A stretch of DNA of 6,698 nt from CALBPI01 sp039033695. GTDB taxonomy: Bacteria; Pseudomonadota; Gammaproteobacteria; Steroidobacterales; Woeseiaceae. Below the pieces are notes generated by a model that did not search any database, had not been told where the DNA came from, and worked only from the letters and a program-made list of their open reading frames with translations. Position numbers and translations under genes: made by a program. This document shows, piece after piece, positions 1-6,191 of this stretch. The DNA lies in the NCBI GenBank assembly GCA_039033695.1, contig JBCCCC010000162.1, forward strand, positions 1-6,698. Reading direction: 5' to 3'. Within the stretch, counting starts at the first letter, position 1. Every line of letters starts with the position of its first letter.

Positions 1-772
1 CCAGCTGCTCGAGAACACGGGCGGTGATGTGGTTACCCTAACGGTCAATGATCGCCCCCGCTTAAGTCGCAGTCGCGATGTGATGGTACGAACGGTAACG
101 TCAGAGACATCGCTGCGTTATCTTGATTGGGTTGAGGATCGCGCCCGACGTGTGCATGAGCTCTCCGGCGGGCGCATCGGCTACGTGCACCTGCCGAACA
201 CCGCGGTTGCCGGTAATCGCGAATTGTTCAAGCGTTTTCTGCCGCAAATGAATAAGGATGCGTTGATCATCGATGCGCGCTACAACGGCGGCGGGTTCAT
301 TCCAGATCGCATGATCGAGATCGTCGCGCGTCAGCCCTTGAACTATTGGAAACGTCGAGGACTGCAGCCGCAGGCGACGCCTGCTTTCTCGCACACTGGT
401 CCGAAGGCGACGCTCATCAACGGCTACTCGTCCTCGGGCGGTGATGCGTTCCCGTACTACTTTAGAAAGCTCGGACTCGGGCCGTTAATCGGTACGCGGA
501 CCTGGGGCGGCTTGATTGGTATATCGGGCAACCCGTCGTTGGCAGATGGCGGTAGCATTCTTGCGTCGACGTTCCGCTTCATGGACACCGACAACGAGTG
601 GGCTGTGGAGAACGAAGGCGTCGCACCGGACATCGAGGTTATTGACCGGCCGGAGCTGGTTGCCGCTGGCCAAGACCCGACACTGGAGGCGGCGGTCGAA
701 CACCTGCTGGCGGAGCTTGCGAAGCGTTCACCCGCGGTGCCGGTTGCGCCGCCTGCGCCCACCGAGTTTTGA
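1..772 (+). CDS. Tricorn-like S41 family peptidase, C-terminal part (5' end outside window)
   Basis: This is the end of a large serine peptidase of the tricorn type (MEROPS S41B), which trims peptides in the cytoplasm or periplasm. The frame is open from base 2, and the first residues (QLLENTGGDVVTLTVND) match the last strands of the PDZ domain, so the gene starts well upstream. Visible parts are the linker helix (YLDWVEDRARRVHELSGG), the GRIGYVHLP strand, the IIDARYNGGG core strand, the nucleophile segment NGYSSSGGDAFPYYF, and RTWGGLIG. The likely catalytic Ser is the third S of SSSGGD, about 136 codons after base 29. WAVENEGVAPDIEV carries the Glu that corresponds to tricorn Glu1023. The catalytic Ser/His pair that precedes the PDZ domain lies outside the window. 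The tail is rich in Pro and Ala (SPAVPVAPPAPTEF) and ends at a TGA. The family call is secure. The physiological substrate cannot be read from this fragment. Confidence 0.93.
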   Translation, partial: QLLENTGGDVVTLTVNDRPRLSRSRDVMVRTVTSETSLRYLDWVEDRARRVHELSGGRIGYVHLPNTAVAGNRELFKRFLPQMNKDALIIDARYNGGGFIPDRMIEIVARQPLNYWKRRGLQPQATPAFSHTGPKATLINGYSSSGGDAFPYYFRKLGLGPLIGTRTWGGLIGISGNPSLADGGSILASTFRFMDTDNEWAVENEGVAPDIEVIDRPELVAAGQDPTLEAAVEHLLAELAKRSPAVPVAPPAPTEF

Positions 773-800
773 TGCGTTTAGCAAAGCTATCCTGATTGCA

Positions 801-833
801 TTGACCATAGAGCTGGAGTCCCGACATTATAAT
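801..833 (+). promoter_or_regulatory. Candidate sigma-70 promoter (TTGACC / TATAAT)
   Basis: A perfect TATAAT lies at 828-833, and a near-consensus -35 (TTGACC) lies at 801-806. The spacer is 21 bp, longer than the usual 16-18 bp, so either the pairing is non-ideal or the -10 works with a poorer -35. It lies 56 bp after the peptidase stop and would start a transcript near 840, with about 355 nt of leader before the sigma gene. It is the best housekeeping-type promoter visible upstream of the sigma gene, and could drive that gene or a small gene or RNA in the leader. Confidence 0.4.
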
Positions 834-900
834 GACTGGACCTATTCCCACCACCTATGGTTAGTGGCGTCATTGCATCACGGTAGAGCGCCGCATTCCG

Positions 901-1050
901 TTGACCGCTGAGTTGGTTGTCAAACGCCTTGCGGTTTGGCGTCAGGAGTGCAGCGAGGAGACTTCGCGCTTGCGTCAGCGCTATGGCGACGTCTACTGGC
1001 ACACGGTTATCGGCTGGTTCCAGCGTGCCGAGAACGAGGTATCGGCTTAG
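901..1050 (+). CDS. Possible 49-aa small protein or gene remnant, unrecognised
   Basis: The frame is open from 865 to the TAG at 1048-1050. From the TTG at 901 it would give 49 residues beginning MTAELVVKRLAVWRQE and ending WFQRAENEVSA. Third codon positions are strongly G/C and almost free of A, as in the real genes here, and the composition looks like a soluble helical peptide (many R, E, Q, with three W). Against it: there is no ATG or GTG start, no Shine-Dalgarno box at a good distance (the closest is GGTAGAG, too far from the TTG), and no family I recognise. An ATT at 895 would suit the GGTAGAG better but would be a rare start. The same frame is blocked upstream by a TAG at 862-864. It may equally be a decayed gene. 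Confidence 0.2.
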   Translation: MTAELVVKRLAVWRQECSEETSRLRQRYGDVYWHTVIGWFQRAENEVSA

Positions 1051-1183
1051 GCTGAATACATGGCGCTATCGACTGCCAGTGTCGGCGCAATCCTCTTACC
1101 AGCGGCTCTTACGTCCGCAGGCGTATGTTGAGCCGTCGCCGAATAGCGCATCACCTGCGCCGGCGGTACACTGGATGCCTGGC

Positions 1184-1189
1184 AGGAGG
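1184..1189 (+). promoter_or_regulatory. Shine-Dalgarno box of the sigma factor gene
   Basis: A perfect AGGAGG sits 7 nt before the GTG at 1197. It decides the start: the ATG at 1125 in the same frame would add 24 residues (rich in R and H) that ECF factors of this kind do not have, and it has no such box. Confidence 0.85.
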
Positions 1190-1196
1190 ACCTGAC

Positions 1197-1781
1197 GTGG
1201 CGCGAGATCCAGAGATCACCCGGATGCTCAATGAGTGGCGCAGCGGCGACGAGGCAGCGCTCAAGCAGATCATCCCTGCGGTCTATGATGAGCTCCACCG
1301 CATCGCTAACGGCTACATGCGCAGTCAGCCCAAAGACCATACCTTGCAGGCAACGGCGCTCGTGAACGAAGCGTTTCTGCGCATGGGCAAGATCAATGTC
1401 GATCTTGAGGATCGGGGTCATTTCGTTGGGATTGTGGCCAACCTTATGCGCCAGATCCTCGTTGATCATGCGCGGGCCAAACTGAGCCAGAAGCGCGGTG
1501 GCGGAGCGGCGCACGAGTCTATCGATGCGATTGAGGTTTCCGATCCGGAATCAGGCCCGTCAACCGACGTACTGGCACTGGAGTCGGTGCTCGAACAGCT
1601 CGAGCAACGCGACCCGCGCAAGGTCAAGATCGCGGAGATCTATTACTTCTGCGGTGCGACCTACGCCGAGACTGCCGCCGCCTTGGATATATCCGAAGCC
1701 ACGCTGCATCGAGAATTGCGGATGCTCAAAGCTTTGCTCGCAAGCCAACTGGCAAGCTCTGGTGATGCGAATCCTCAGTAA
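1197..1781 (+). CDS. ECF-type RNA polymerase sigma factor (TIGR02999 / Sig-70_X6-like)
   Basis: This 194-aa alternative sigma factor would direct RNA polymerase to a dedicated promoter set. Region 2 spans roughly residues 8-95, with ITRMLNEWRSGDEAALKQI, VYDELHRIA, the signature HTLQATALVNEAFLRM (48-63) and the DNA-melting/-10 part GHFVGIVANLMRQILVDHARAK (74-95). After a KRGGG linker and an acidic stretch comes region 4 (about 125-182), with YAETAAALDISEATLHRELRMLKA as the helix-turn-helix. Length and motifs fit the TIGR02999 family, which often neighbours Ser/Thr kinases. Oddity: where usual ECF factors have an acidic DAED-like motif before LVxE, this protein has QATA (51-54), with Thr49 and Thr53 close by. 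No anti-sigma gene is adjacent; a Ser/Thr kinase is encoded 392 bp further on, on the other strand. The kinase could therefore be its activator, as in EcfP/PknT (inference). GTG start chosen from the AGGAGG box. Confidence 0.93.
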   Translation: MARDPEITRMLNEWRSGDEAALKQIIPAVYDELHRIANGYMRSQPKDHTLQATALVNEAFLRMGKINVDLEDRGHFVGIVANLMRQILVDHARAKLSQKRGGGAAHESIDAIEVSDPESGPSTDVLALESVLEQLEQRDPRKVKIAEIYYFCGATYAETAAALDISEATLHRELRMLKALLASQLASSGDANPQ

Positions 1782-1921
1782 GTAATTGTTATATCTGTAT
1801 TAAAAAAGATTTTCTCACCAAAATGAGGGAATTCCTGCTCTGTTCTCGTAGTAATCAATAACAGCCGGAGTGTTCGCCCAGTTACAGGTCGCCGGCGTCA
1901 CGATTACAGGAGCGAGACGAC
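1782..1921 (+). other. Spacer between sigma gene and small ORF with AT-rich island and possible promoter
   Basis: The first ~50 bp (1782-1835) are clearly AT-rich (TGTTATATCTGTATTAAAAAAG and a hairpin), unlike the surrounding genes. GGAATTCC at 1828-1835 is an 8-bp palindrome and also resembles the GGAA-type -35 of ECF promoters. About 16 nt downstream comes TAGTAA, so an ECF-type promoter for the small ORF is possible but not demonstrable from one example. TTACAGG occurs twice (1882-1888 and 1904-1910), exactly 22 bp apart; the second copy contributes to the ribosome binding site AGGAG (1908-1912). Confidence 0.4.
1809..1832 (+). repeat. Hairpin after the sigma gene
   Basis: An inverted repeat has arms 1809-1817 and 1824-1832 around a 6-nt loop (CCAAAA). 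In plus-strand RNA it gives a 9-bp stem with two internal G-U pairs; the complementary strand would have two mismatches, so it favours plus-strand transcripts. An A-run (1802-1807) precedes it and no T-run follows, so it is not a typical rho-independent terminator for the sigma gene. It may be a processing or attenuation element, or an operator. Confidence 0.35.
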
Positions 1922-2152
1922 ATGAATTACTTCGAATACAACGAGGCCCGGGTCAGCAACAGCGCAATCAAGAAGGTGCCGAAATTCGAGGTGCTGGAAT
2001 TCACTGGCGATGAAACCATCGATGTCGAAGAGCAGGGAATGAGCGTCGCGGAGATCCGCGAGTTCATTCGGCACATGCACGCCCACAACGAATCGCAACG
2101 CAACGAGACGACGGGCAATGTCGTTGCCATCCGTGAGAGAAAATCGGCCTGA
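1922..2152 (+). CDS. Small acidic protein (76 aa) of unknown function, next to the sigma factor
   Basis: I do not recognise this protein. It starts MNYFEYNEARVSNSAIKKVP, has an acidic middle (EVLEFTGDETIDVEEQG, residues 23-39), a probable helix VAEIREFIRHMHAHNE (42-57), and ends in a basic GNVVAIRERKSA tail. It has no cysteine, no signal peptide and no membrane segment, so it is probably cytoplasmic. The reading frame is supported by an AGGAG box 9 nt before the ATG and by coding-like base use. It lies between the sigma gene (same strand, 140 bp upstream) and the kinase gene (opposite strand, stops 21 bp apart). That position suggests a partner, regulator or substrate of the sigma/kinase pair, or a gene controlled by the sigma factor. 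Several Ser/Thr residues (12, 14, 28, 32, 41, 58, 63, 64, 75) could be phosphorylated. Function is inferred only from position. Confidence 0.75.
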   Translation: MNYFEYNEARVSNSAIKKVPKFEVLEFTGDETIDVEEQGMSVAEIREFIRHMHAHNESQRNETTGNVVAIRERKSA

Positions 2153-2173
2153 TCGCGCCCTGTTATGGCCGCT

Positions 2174-4771
2174 TTACTCTATGGCACTGCCGCGCTCCGC
2201 GGCAGCGGCTCGCATGACGGCGACATCGTTGAGCAATTGATCGAGATTGGGGTTGCCGGCACGCTCGGATCCTCCAGTGGCCTCGAGAATGCGCTGTGCA
2301 TCGCTGTAATAGTCGCGGGCCTCCACAAATCGAGCCTGGTCGCGAAGGTTGTTGGCAAGGCTCCAGCGGCTCAGTGCGTCCCAGTAGCCTTCGGGCTGGT
2401 CTTGGGATCCGATCGAGGCGACGGCACGGCGCAGCACTGCTTCACCTTGCTCGTACTGCTGCAGCCCGTCGCTCAGGACCCAGCCAAGATTATTGAGCGT
2501 CACGCCGATCATAATGTGATTGGGTGTCAGGGAGGCATCGAGAATGTTCAGGCGGCGTCTGAATGCCACCTCGGCTTTAGTCCACTGCCCCTGGTCTGCG
2601 AGCACAAGCCCGATGTCTTCAAGCACGGCCGCGACCTGGAAATGATTGGCACCCAGACTATCAATGAAATGCTGTTCTGCTGTTCGCAGGTATCGCAGTG
2701 CCTTATCAGCCTGCCCCTGGGCTCGGAACAACCTGGCGATCGCCAGCAAGCTCATGCCGATATCGGGATGTTTTGCATCAAGCACCTGCCTGCGAATATC
2801 AAGAGAGCGCATGAGTTGCGACTCGGCCTCATCTACCTCGCCACGGGCAATATTGATCTGCGCGAGCAAGTCGAGGTTCTCGGCAATCAGGAAATGATCG
2901 CCACCCAGTTGCGCGTCCCTGATTTGCAGCGACTGTTTCAATGCGCGATAGGCTTCGTCAAAGCGCTCTTCGCGCTCGAGCAGCCAGCCGAGATGCACGA
3001 GGCTGTTGGCCACGGCCGTCGAGTCCGGACCGAAAGCCGCGTCGCGAATATCGAGCGCGCGCCGATAACTGGCTTCCGCCGCTGCCGCGTCGCCGAGGTA
3101 CCACTGCGCCTGGGCCAAACCGTTCAGGCTTTCCGCTACTGCGGGATCGCTGGCGCCCAGCACCGATTCGCGGATCTCAAGTGCCGCTCGGTGGGCAGCC
3201 GCCGAATCAGCATAGCGCGCCTCGAGCCGATACATCGCGCCCAATGCCGAGAGTGTTTCCGCGGTGCGCGCATGACGCGGGCCGAAATGATGTGCTGCGT
3301 CTGCTTGCGCCCGCTCGCCGAGGCTGATGGCGGCATCGTAAAGACCAAGACTGCTGTAGACGTCGGCCATCGTCAGCAACAAGCGCGAGCGCACGTCGGG
3401 CTGGTCGGTGAGTTCCAGCTCGATTCGCGCCGCGCCGCGATCCAGCAGTTCCCTGGCTGTTACCGAGTTGCCTCGCGCTTCACCTGGGTTGGAAATCTGA
3501 AACAAGTCGGTCAGAAAGCGAGAGACCTGGCTCGCCGTTTCCGCCTCTCTTTCGGCCAACTCGGAGGCGGCCTGGGCTTTGCTGCGAAGCTGTGCTTCGC
3601 GCAAGCCGAATGCGCCCAGCACGGCGATGATCGACGTGGCGATCACCAGCCCCACCGCATTTCGCCGCAGGTATTTGGTCGCCACATATGCTGGCGTACG
3701 CGCGCGCGCCTTGACCGGGAAATGGCGTCGATAGCGGCCGAGATCAGCCAGCATTGCTTCAACGGTCTGATAGCGCTCTTCTGCCTGGTAGGCCAGCGCC
3801 TTGTGCAGTATCGCCATCAGATCGGGGTCAATGTCCACACCCTCGTTGGCAATGCGGCTACTGACAAGCCGCTCACGATCAGCAAGCCGCGTATCGGTCG
3901 GCGCGCTTCGCGCCTGGGTAAACGGCTTCTGCTCAGTGAGCAGTACGTACAGCAGCACACCCAGCGAGTACACGTCACTGGCGGCCGTTGGCGGGCTCCC
4001 TTCGACTTGTTCCGGGCTGGCATAGTCGGCGGTGAACGCGCGCAATCCGGTTTCAGGGTCGTTCATCAACCGCGTGATTCCGAAGTCCAGCAGATGCGGA
4101 ATACCGTCTTCCGTGACCAGCACGTTCGCCGGTTTGATATCAAGATGCAGGACAAGGTTGCTGTGAGCATGGCGCACCGCGGCGCAGAGTTTCTCGAACA
4201 GCGCAATGCGCGCCTTGCTCGGCAGGTTGTGCTGCGTGCAGTAGTGATCGATACGCAGACCATCGACGAAGTCAGCCATGAAATACAGGCGGCCATCATC
4301 AAGCGGTCCGGCATCAATCAGCGTCGGGATTTGCGGGTGTTTCAGCGTCGCCAGTACACGCAATTCGGTTTGGAAATGACCAACGAACTGCGCCTCGTTC
4401 AGAGACTGCTGCAGCACCTTCACCGCAACCCGTTTTTCGAACTGGCCGTCCGCGCGCGAGGCCAGGTAGACCTCGCCCATGCCGCCCCGACCAATTTGCG
4501 AGTCGATCCGGTAGGCGCCGACCCGGTGGCCGATCAGCGTCGTGAGCTCGGTGACATCATTCGTCAGCATGGCGACCGAGGCGCGGACTTGGTCGTCGTT
4601 GACTTGCGTGGCCATCATCGCGACCACGTCGTCCCACAGGGACTCGTCGCCACCGCAGGCGTCCGCAAGAAACTGGTCTACATCGGCGACTGGCAAGGCC
4701 ATCGCAGCGTCAAACAGCTCAATGACCCTCGACGATCGATTCGCTTTGTCGGTGTCTTCGTTGTCGCTCAT
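2174..4771 (-). CDS. Membrane-anchored Ser/Thr protein kinase with C-terminal TPR repeats
   Basis: This 865-aa Hanks-type kinase has a short N-terminal helical segment typical of these kinases (VIELFDAAMALP...ACGGDESLWDDV). The kinase domain covers about residues 87-345: Gly loop GRGGMGEVYL (94-103), VAVKV with Lys118, helix-C Glu136, catalytic loop HLDIKPANVL (209-218), DFG (229-231), ASPEQ (251-255) and SDVYSLGVLLY. Then come a basic stretch, one membrane helix (AVGLVIATSIIAVLGAF, about 372-388), a coiled-coil-like linker rich in A, E and R, and from about 440 to 840 a series of roughly 42-residue kinesin-light-chain-like TPRs (FGPRHARTAETLSALGAMY and similar). The kinase should be cytoplasmic and the TPR half beyond the membrane as sensor or partner surface. 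The catalytic loop has Leu in place of the usual HRD Arg, while Asp211, Lys213 and Asn216 are kept. The ATG at 4771 is chosen over a TTG at 4834, which lacks a ribosome site; its own site is weak (AAGGA, 12 nt away). Likely target: the neighbouring sigma factor (inference). Confidence 0.93.
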   Translation of the reverse strand: MSDNEDTDKANRSSRVIELFDAAMALPVADVDQFLADACGGDESLWDDVVAMMATQVNDDQVRASVAMLTNDVTELTTLIGHRVGAYRIDSQIGRGGMGEVYLASRADGQFEKRVAVKVLQQSLNEAQFVGHFQTELRVLATLKHPQIPTLIDAGPLDDGRLYFMADFVDGLRIDHYCTQHNLPSKARIALFEKLCAAVRHAHSNLVLHLDIKPANVLVTEDGIPHLLDFGITRLMNDPETGLRAFTADYASPEQVEGSPPTAASDVYSLGVLLYVLLTEQKPFTQARSAPTDTRLADRERLVSSRIANEGVDIDPDLMAILHKALAYQAEERYQTVEAMLADLGRYRRHFPVKARARTPAYVATKYLRRNAVGLVIATSIIAVLGAFGLREAQLRSKAQAASELAEREAETASQVSRFLTDLFQISNPGEARGNSVTARELLDRGAARIELELTDQPDVRSRLLLTMADVYSSLGLYDAAISLGERAQADAAHHFGPRHARTAETLSALGAMYRLEARYADSAAAHRAALEIRESVLGASDPAVAESLNGLAQAQWYLGDAAAAEASYRRALDIRDAAFGPDSTAVANSLVHLGWLLEREERFDEAYRALKQSLQIRDAQLGGDHFLIAENLDLLAQINIARGEVDEAESQLMRSLDIRRQVLDAKHPDIGMSLLAIARLFRAQGQADKALRYLRTAEQHFIDSLGANHFQVAAVLEDIGLVLADQGQWTKAEVAFRRRLNILDASLTPNHIMIGVTLNNLGWVLSDGLQQYEQGEAVLRRAVASIGSQDQPEGYWDALSRWSLANNLRDQARFVEARDYYSDAQRILEATGGSERAGNPNLDQLLNDVAVMRAAAAERGSAIE

Positions 4772-4953
4772 CGCCGCCCAGCGTCCTTTACACCCTTTCT
4801 GCCAGGCTCGATTCGCGTCGATGACCGGGGTCAACCGTGCTTGCCTGGACCGTCTGACAGCATACCTCAGATCTGCATGATCGACGGCGGTTTACCCTCT
4901 CAACTAACGCTGTGGCACACTTTGCTGTGCCGCCGATATTCGGAGTACATACG
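4772..4953. promoter_or_regulatory. Divergent intergenic region between kinase and exported-protein genes
   Basis: These 182 bp must contain the promoters of both outward-facing genes. I see no convincing consensus sigma-70 pair for either. CAGATCTG (4869-4876) is a short palindrome near the middle. The exported-protein side has the hairpin noted separately, and GGAG (4942-4945) as ribosome site 8 nt before the ATG. Shared control of the two genes is possible but unproven. Confidence 0.4.
4914..4931 (+). repeat. Inverted repeat upstream of the exported-protein gene
   Basis: GGCACA (4914-4919) and TGTGCC (4926-4931) form a perfect 6-bp stem around CTTTGC. The stem can extend by one G-U and one G-C pair. 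It ends 22 bp before the ATG and 10 bp before the ribosome site, so it could be an operator or a 5'-leader hairpin. It is not a terminator. Confidence 0.35.
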
Positions 4954-6186
4954 ATGAAGACTACCAAGACAATGGCCGTGGTACCGACGTTGGGCTTAGT
5001 GACCTTGCTGGCATCGACGCCGTTGGCAACGGCCGGTGATCCGTGGGTGAGCGCCGAGCCGAGATTCCCGGTTCGCGTGGCGCTGATCTCGCCAATTCGC
5101 GCGCAGGATCGATCTATTCAATACCATGCAGGCTGGCCGCTTACATTTCGCATCATCCCGCGTGTCGATGTTTCCTTGATCGTCCCATCAGTACCGGGCG
5201 GTCCGGCCTCTGCCTGGCCGGAAGTCGGTGCAACCAGCTTCATGATGCTACGGGATCTCGACGACTGTCCGTCCGCCGGCGGCAGAATCATAGACCCCGA
5301 CGGTATGCCGATCTGTCCGGATATTAGCGGCGATGAACTCTGGCTCGAATTTACACCGGATGAAGACGCGCCAGGTGTGGCCGATGAGAGTGGTGACGAC
5401 GCGCTGCGAGAAGCCATGAAAGATCCCGCGCGGCGATCCACCGTTACCTTCATGGGCGAGACGCACACATTTGGACCCCGCGTCAGCGACACGCGCGACG
5501 GTCTGGGCTTCGGGGCCAACGATGATCTGCCGGGGTTCGTCTTGCTGGCAGATGCTGGTGTGGGCGTCATGTTGTCGGATCTTGGCACTACGACAAGCGA
5601 CGGCGCTACATTGACTACTGGCTGGGCGCCGCTTGCGCCCGCCGTCAGCCGCAACCTCGCAGGCTTCATGACCTCAGTCGGCTATGAACTCAACGACGAG
5701 CGACTGCGCACAACGATCACGACGAGTCTCATCGTGCCGCGGCACCTGACAGAGCGCCGCTTTCTTGAGGACCAATGCTTCGAGGCCGTTCCTGGTGTGT
5801 GCGAAACCTATCGGCGCGTTGACGGCGGGCCGCCGGTGCCCGCCACCGACGCCAATCTGGACAACTACGACGTGACGCTCCGCGCTTTCGTCGTGCAAGG
5901 CGAGGCGCCCGATACCTTGATCGATTGCGATGCGGACGGCGTGGTCACAGCGGATGATGCAACTTGCATGGGCTACGATGTACTGTCACGCGAACGCGTG
6001 TTGACATTCCGGCAGATCGGTCGCGCAGATGAATGCAACCTGCTCTCGGACCCGTGGGGCTCGGCGGCGGATGCCGGTCGCTCGTTCGTCGATTTCGATG
6101 GCAACGGAAACTTCATTTCCCTTAGTTGTCCGGGCGGCAGCACGGGAGGCGGACTGCCGCCCCGGCAACGTGGTAGCGAGCGCTGA
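4954..6186 (+). CDS. Exported cysteine-rich protein with EF-hand-like calcium loop, unknown function
   Basis: I do not recognise a named family in this 410-aa protein. It begins with a clear Sec signal peptide: MKTTK, then a hydrophobic core (MAVVPTLGLVTLLAS), with likely cleavage after ATA at residue 27, leaving GDPWVS as the mature N-terminus. The mature protein is acidic and has eight cysteines (105, 121, 275, 283, 325, 338, 361, 392), an even number that fits disulfides in the periplasm or outside. Residues 324-335 (DCDADGVVTADD) form a full EF-hand-type calcium loop flanked by Cys, and 380-386 (DFDGNGN) resemble a second, partial loop. The C-terminus is Gly-rich then basic (GGSTGGGLPPRQRGSER). 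The ATG at 4954 is chosen because GGAG precedes it by 8 nt and the signal peptide starts there; a GTG at 4912 would bury the signal. It diverges from the kinase gene and converges on msrA with 5 bp between stops. Confidence 0.85.
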   Translation: MKTTKTMAVVPTLGLVTLLASTPLATAGDPWVSAEPRFPVRVALISPIRAQDRSIQYHAGWPLTFRIIPRVDVSLIVPSVPGGPASAWPEVGATSFMMLRDLDDCPSAGGRIIDPDGMPICPDISGDELWLEFTPDEDAPGVADESGDDALREAMKDPARRSTVTFMGETHTFGPRVSDTRDGLGFGANDDLPGFVLLADAGVGVMLSDLGTTTSDGATLTTGWAPLAPAVSRNLAGFMTSVGYELNDERLRTTITTSLIVPRHLTERRFLEDQCFEAVPGVCETYRRVDGGPPVPATDANLDNYDVTLRAFVVQGEAPDTLIDCDADGVVTADDATCMGYDVLSRERVLTFRQIGRADECNLLSDPWGSAADAGRSFVDFDGNGNFISLSCPGGSTGGGLPPRQRGSER

Positions 6187-6191
6187 GCGAC

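Larger units (their letters stand above)
773..1196. other. 424-bp intergenic region without a secure gene
   Basis: No complete gene with a normal start and ribosome binding site is visible here between the peptidase and the sigma factor. The left part contains a strong -10 box (annotated separately), and the right end holds the Shine-Dalgarno sequence of the sigma gene. In between, one plus-strand frame reads from 865 to 1050 without a stop and shows GC-biased third positions, then continues past a TAG to a TGA at 1129-1131. It may be a small unannotated gene, a gene remnant or a transcribed leader. No rho-independent terminator follows the peptidase stop: no GC stem plus T-run is seen. Confidence 0.6.

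Noticed and set aside
795..879. ATTGCAT direct repeat flanking the TATAAT region
   Set aside because: Only 7 bp with no symmetrical placement or other support.
516..911. 131-codon plus-strand frame overlapping the peptidase end
   Set aside because: It is Arg/Trp-rich, as expected from a shifted frame of a GC-rich gene, and overlaps conserved peptidase motifs.
1160..1168. CGGCGGT shared upstream of the sigma gene and of the exported-protein gene (4885-4891) as a common promoter element
   Set aside because: The match is only about 7 GC-rich bases at different distances from the starts; chance is the simpler explanation.
1125..1196. Upstream ATG start of the sigma factor (24 extra residues)
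   Set aside because: No ribosome site, an atypical Arg/His-rich extension, and a perfect AGGAGG serves the GTG at 1197.
1047..1514. 155-codon minus-strand frame over the sigma gene start
   Set aside because: It is antisense to conserved sigma region 2 and shows no recognisable motif.
4912..4953. GTG start 14 codons upstream for the exported protein
   Set aside because: It would place the signal peptide internally and starts inside an inverted repeat; the ATG at 4954 has a ribosome site and begins a normal signal peptide.
2165..4957. A 930-codon plus-strand open frame antisense to the kinase
   Set aside because: Its codons lie exactly on the kinase codons, so a stop there would need TTA, CTA or TCA in the kinase, codons avoided in GC-rich genes. 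The minus strand shows all kinase motifs and TPRs, whereas the plus product is rich in R, Q, H and C with no recognisable domain.
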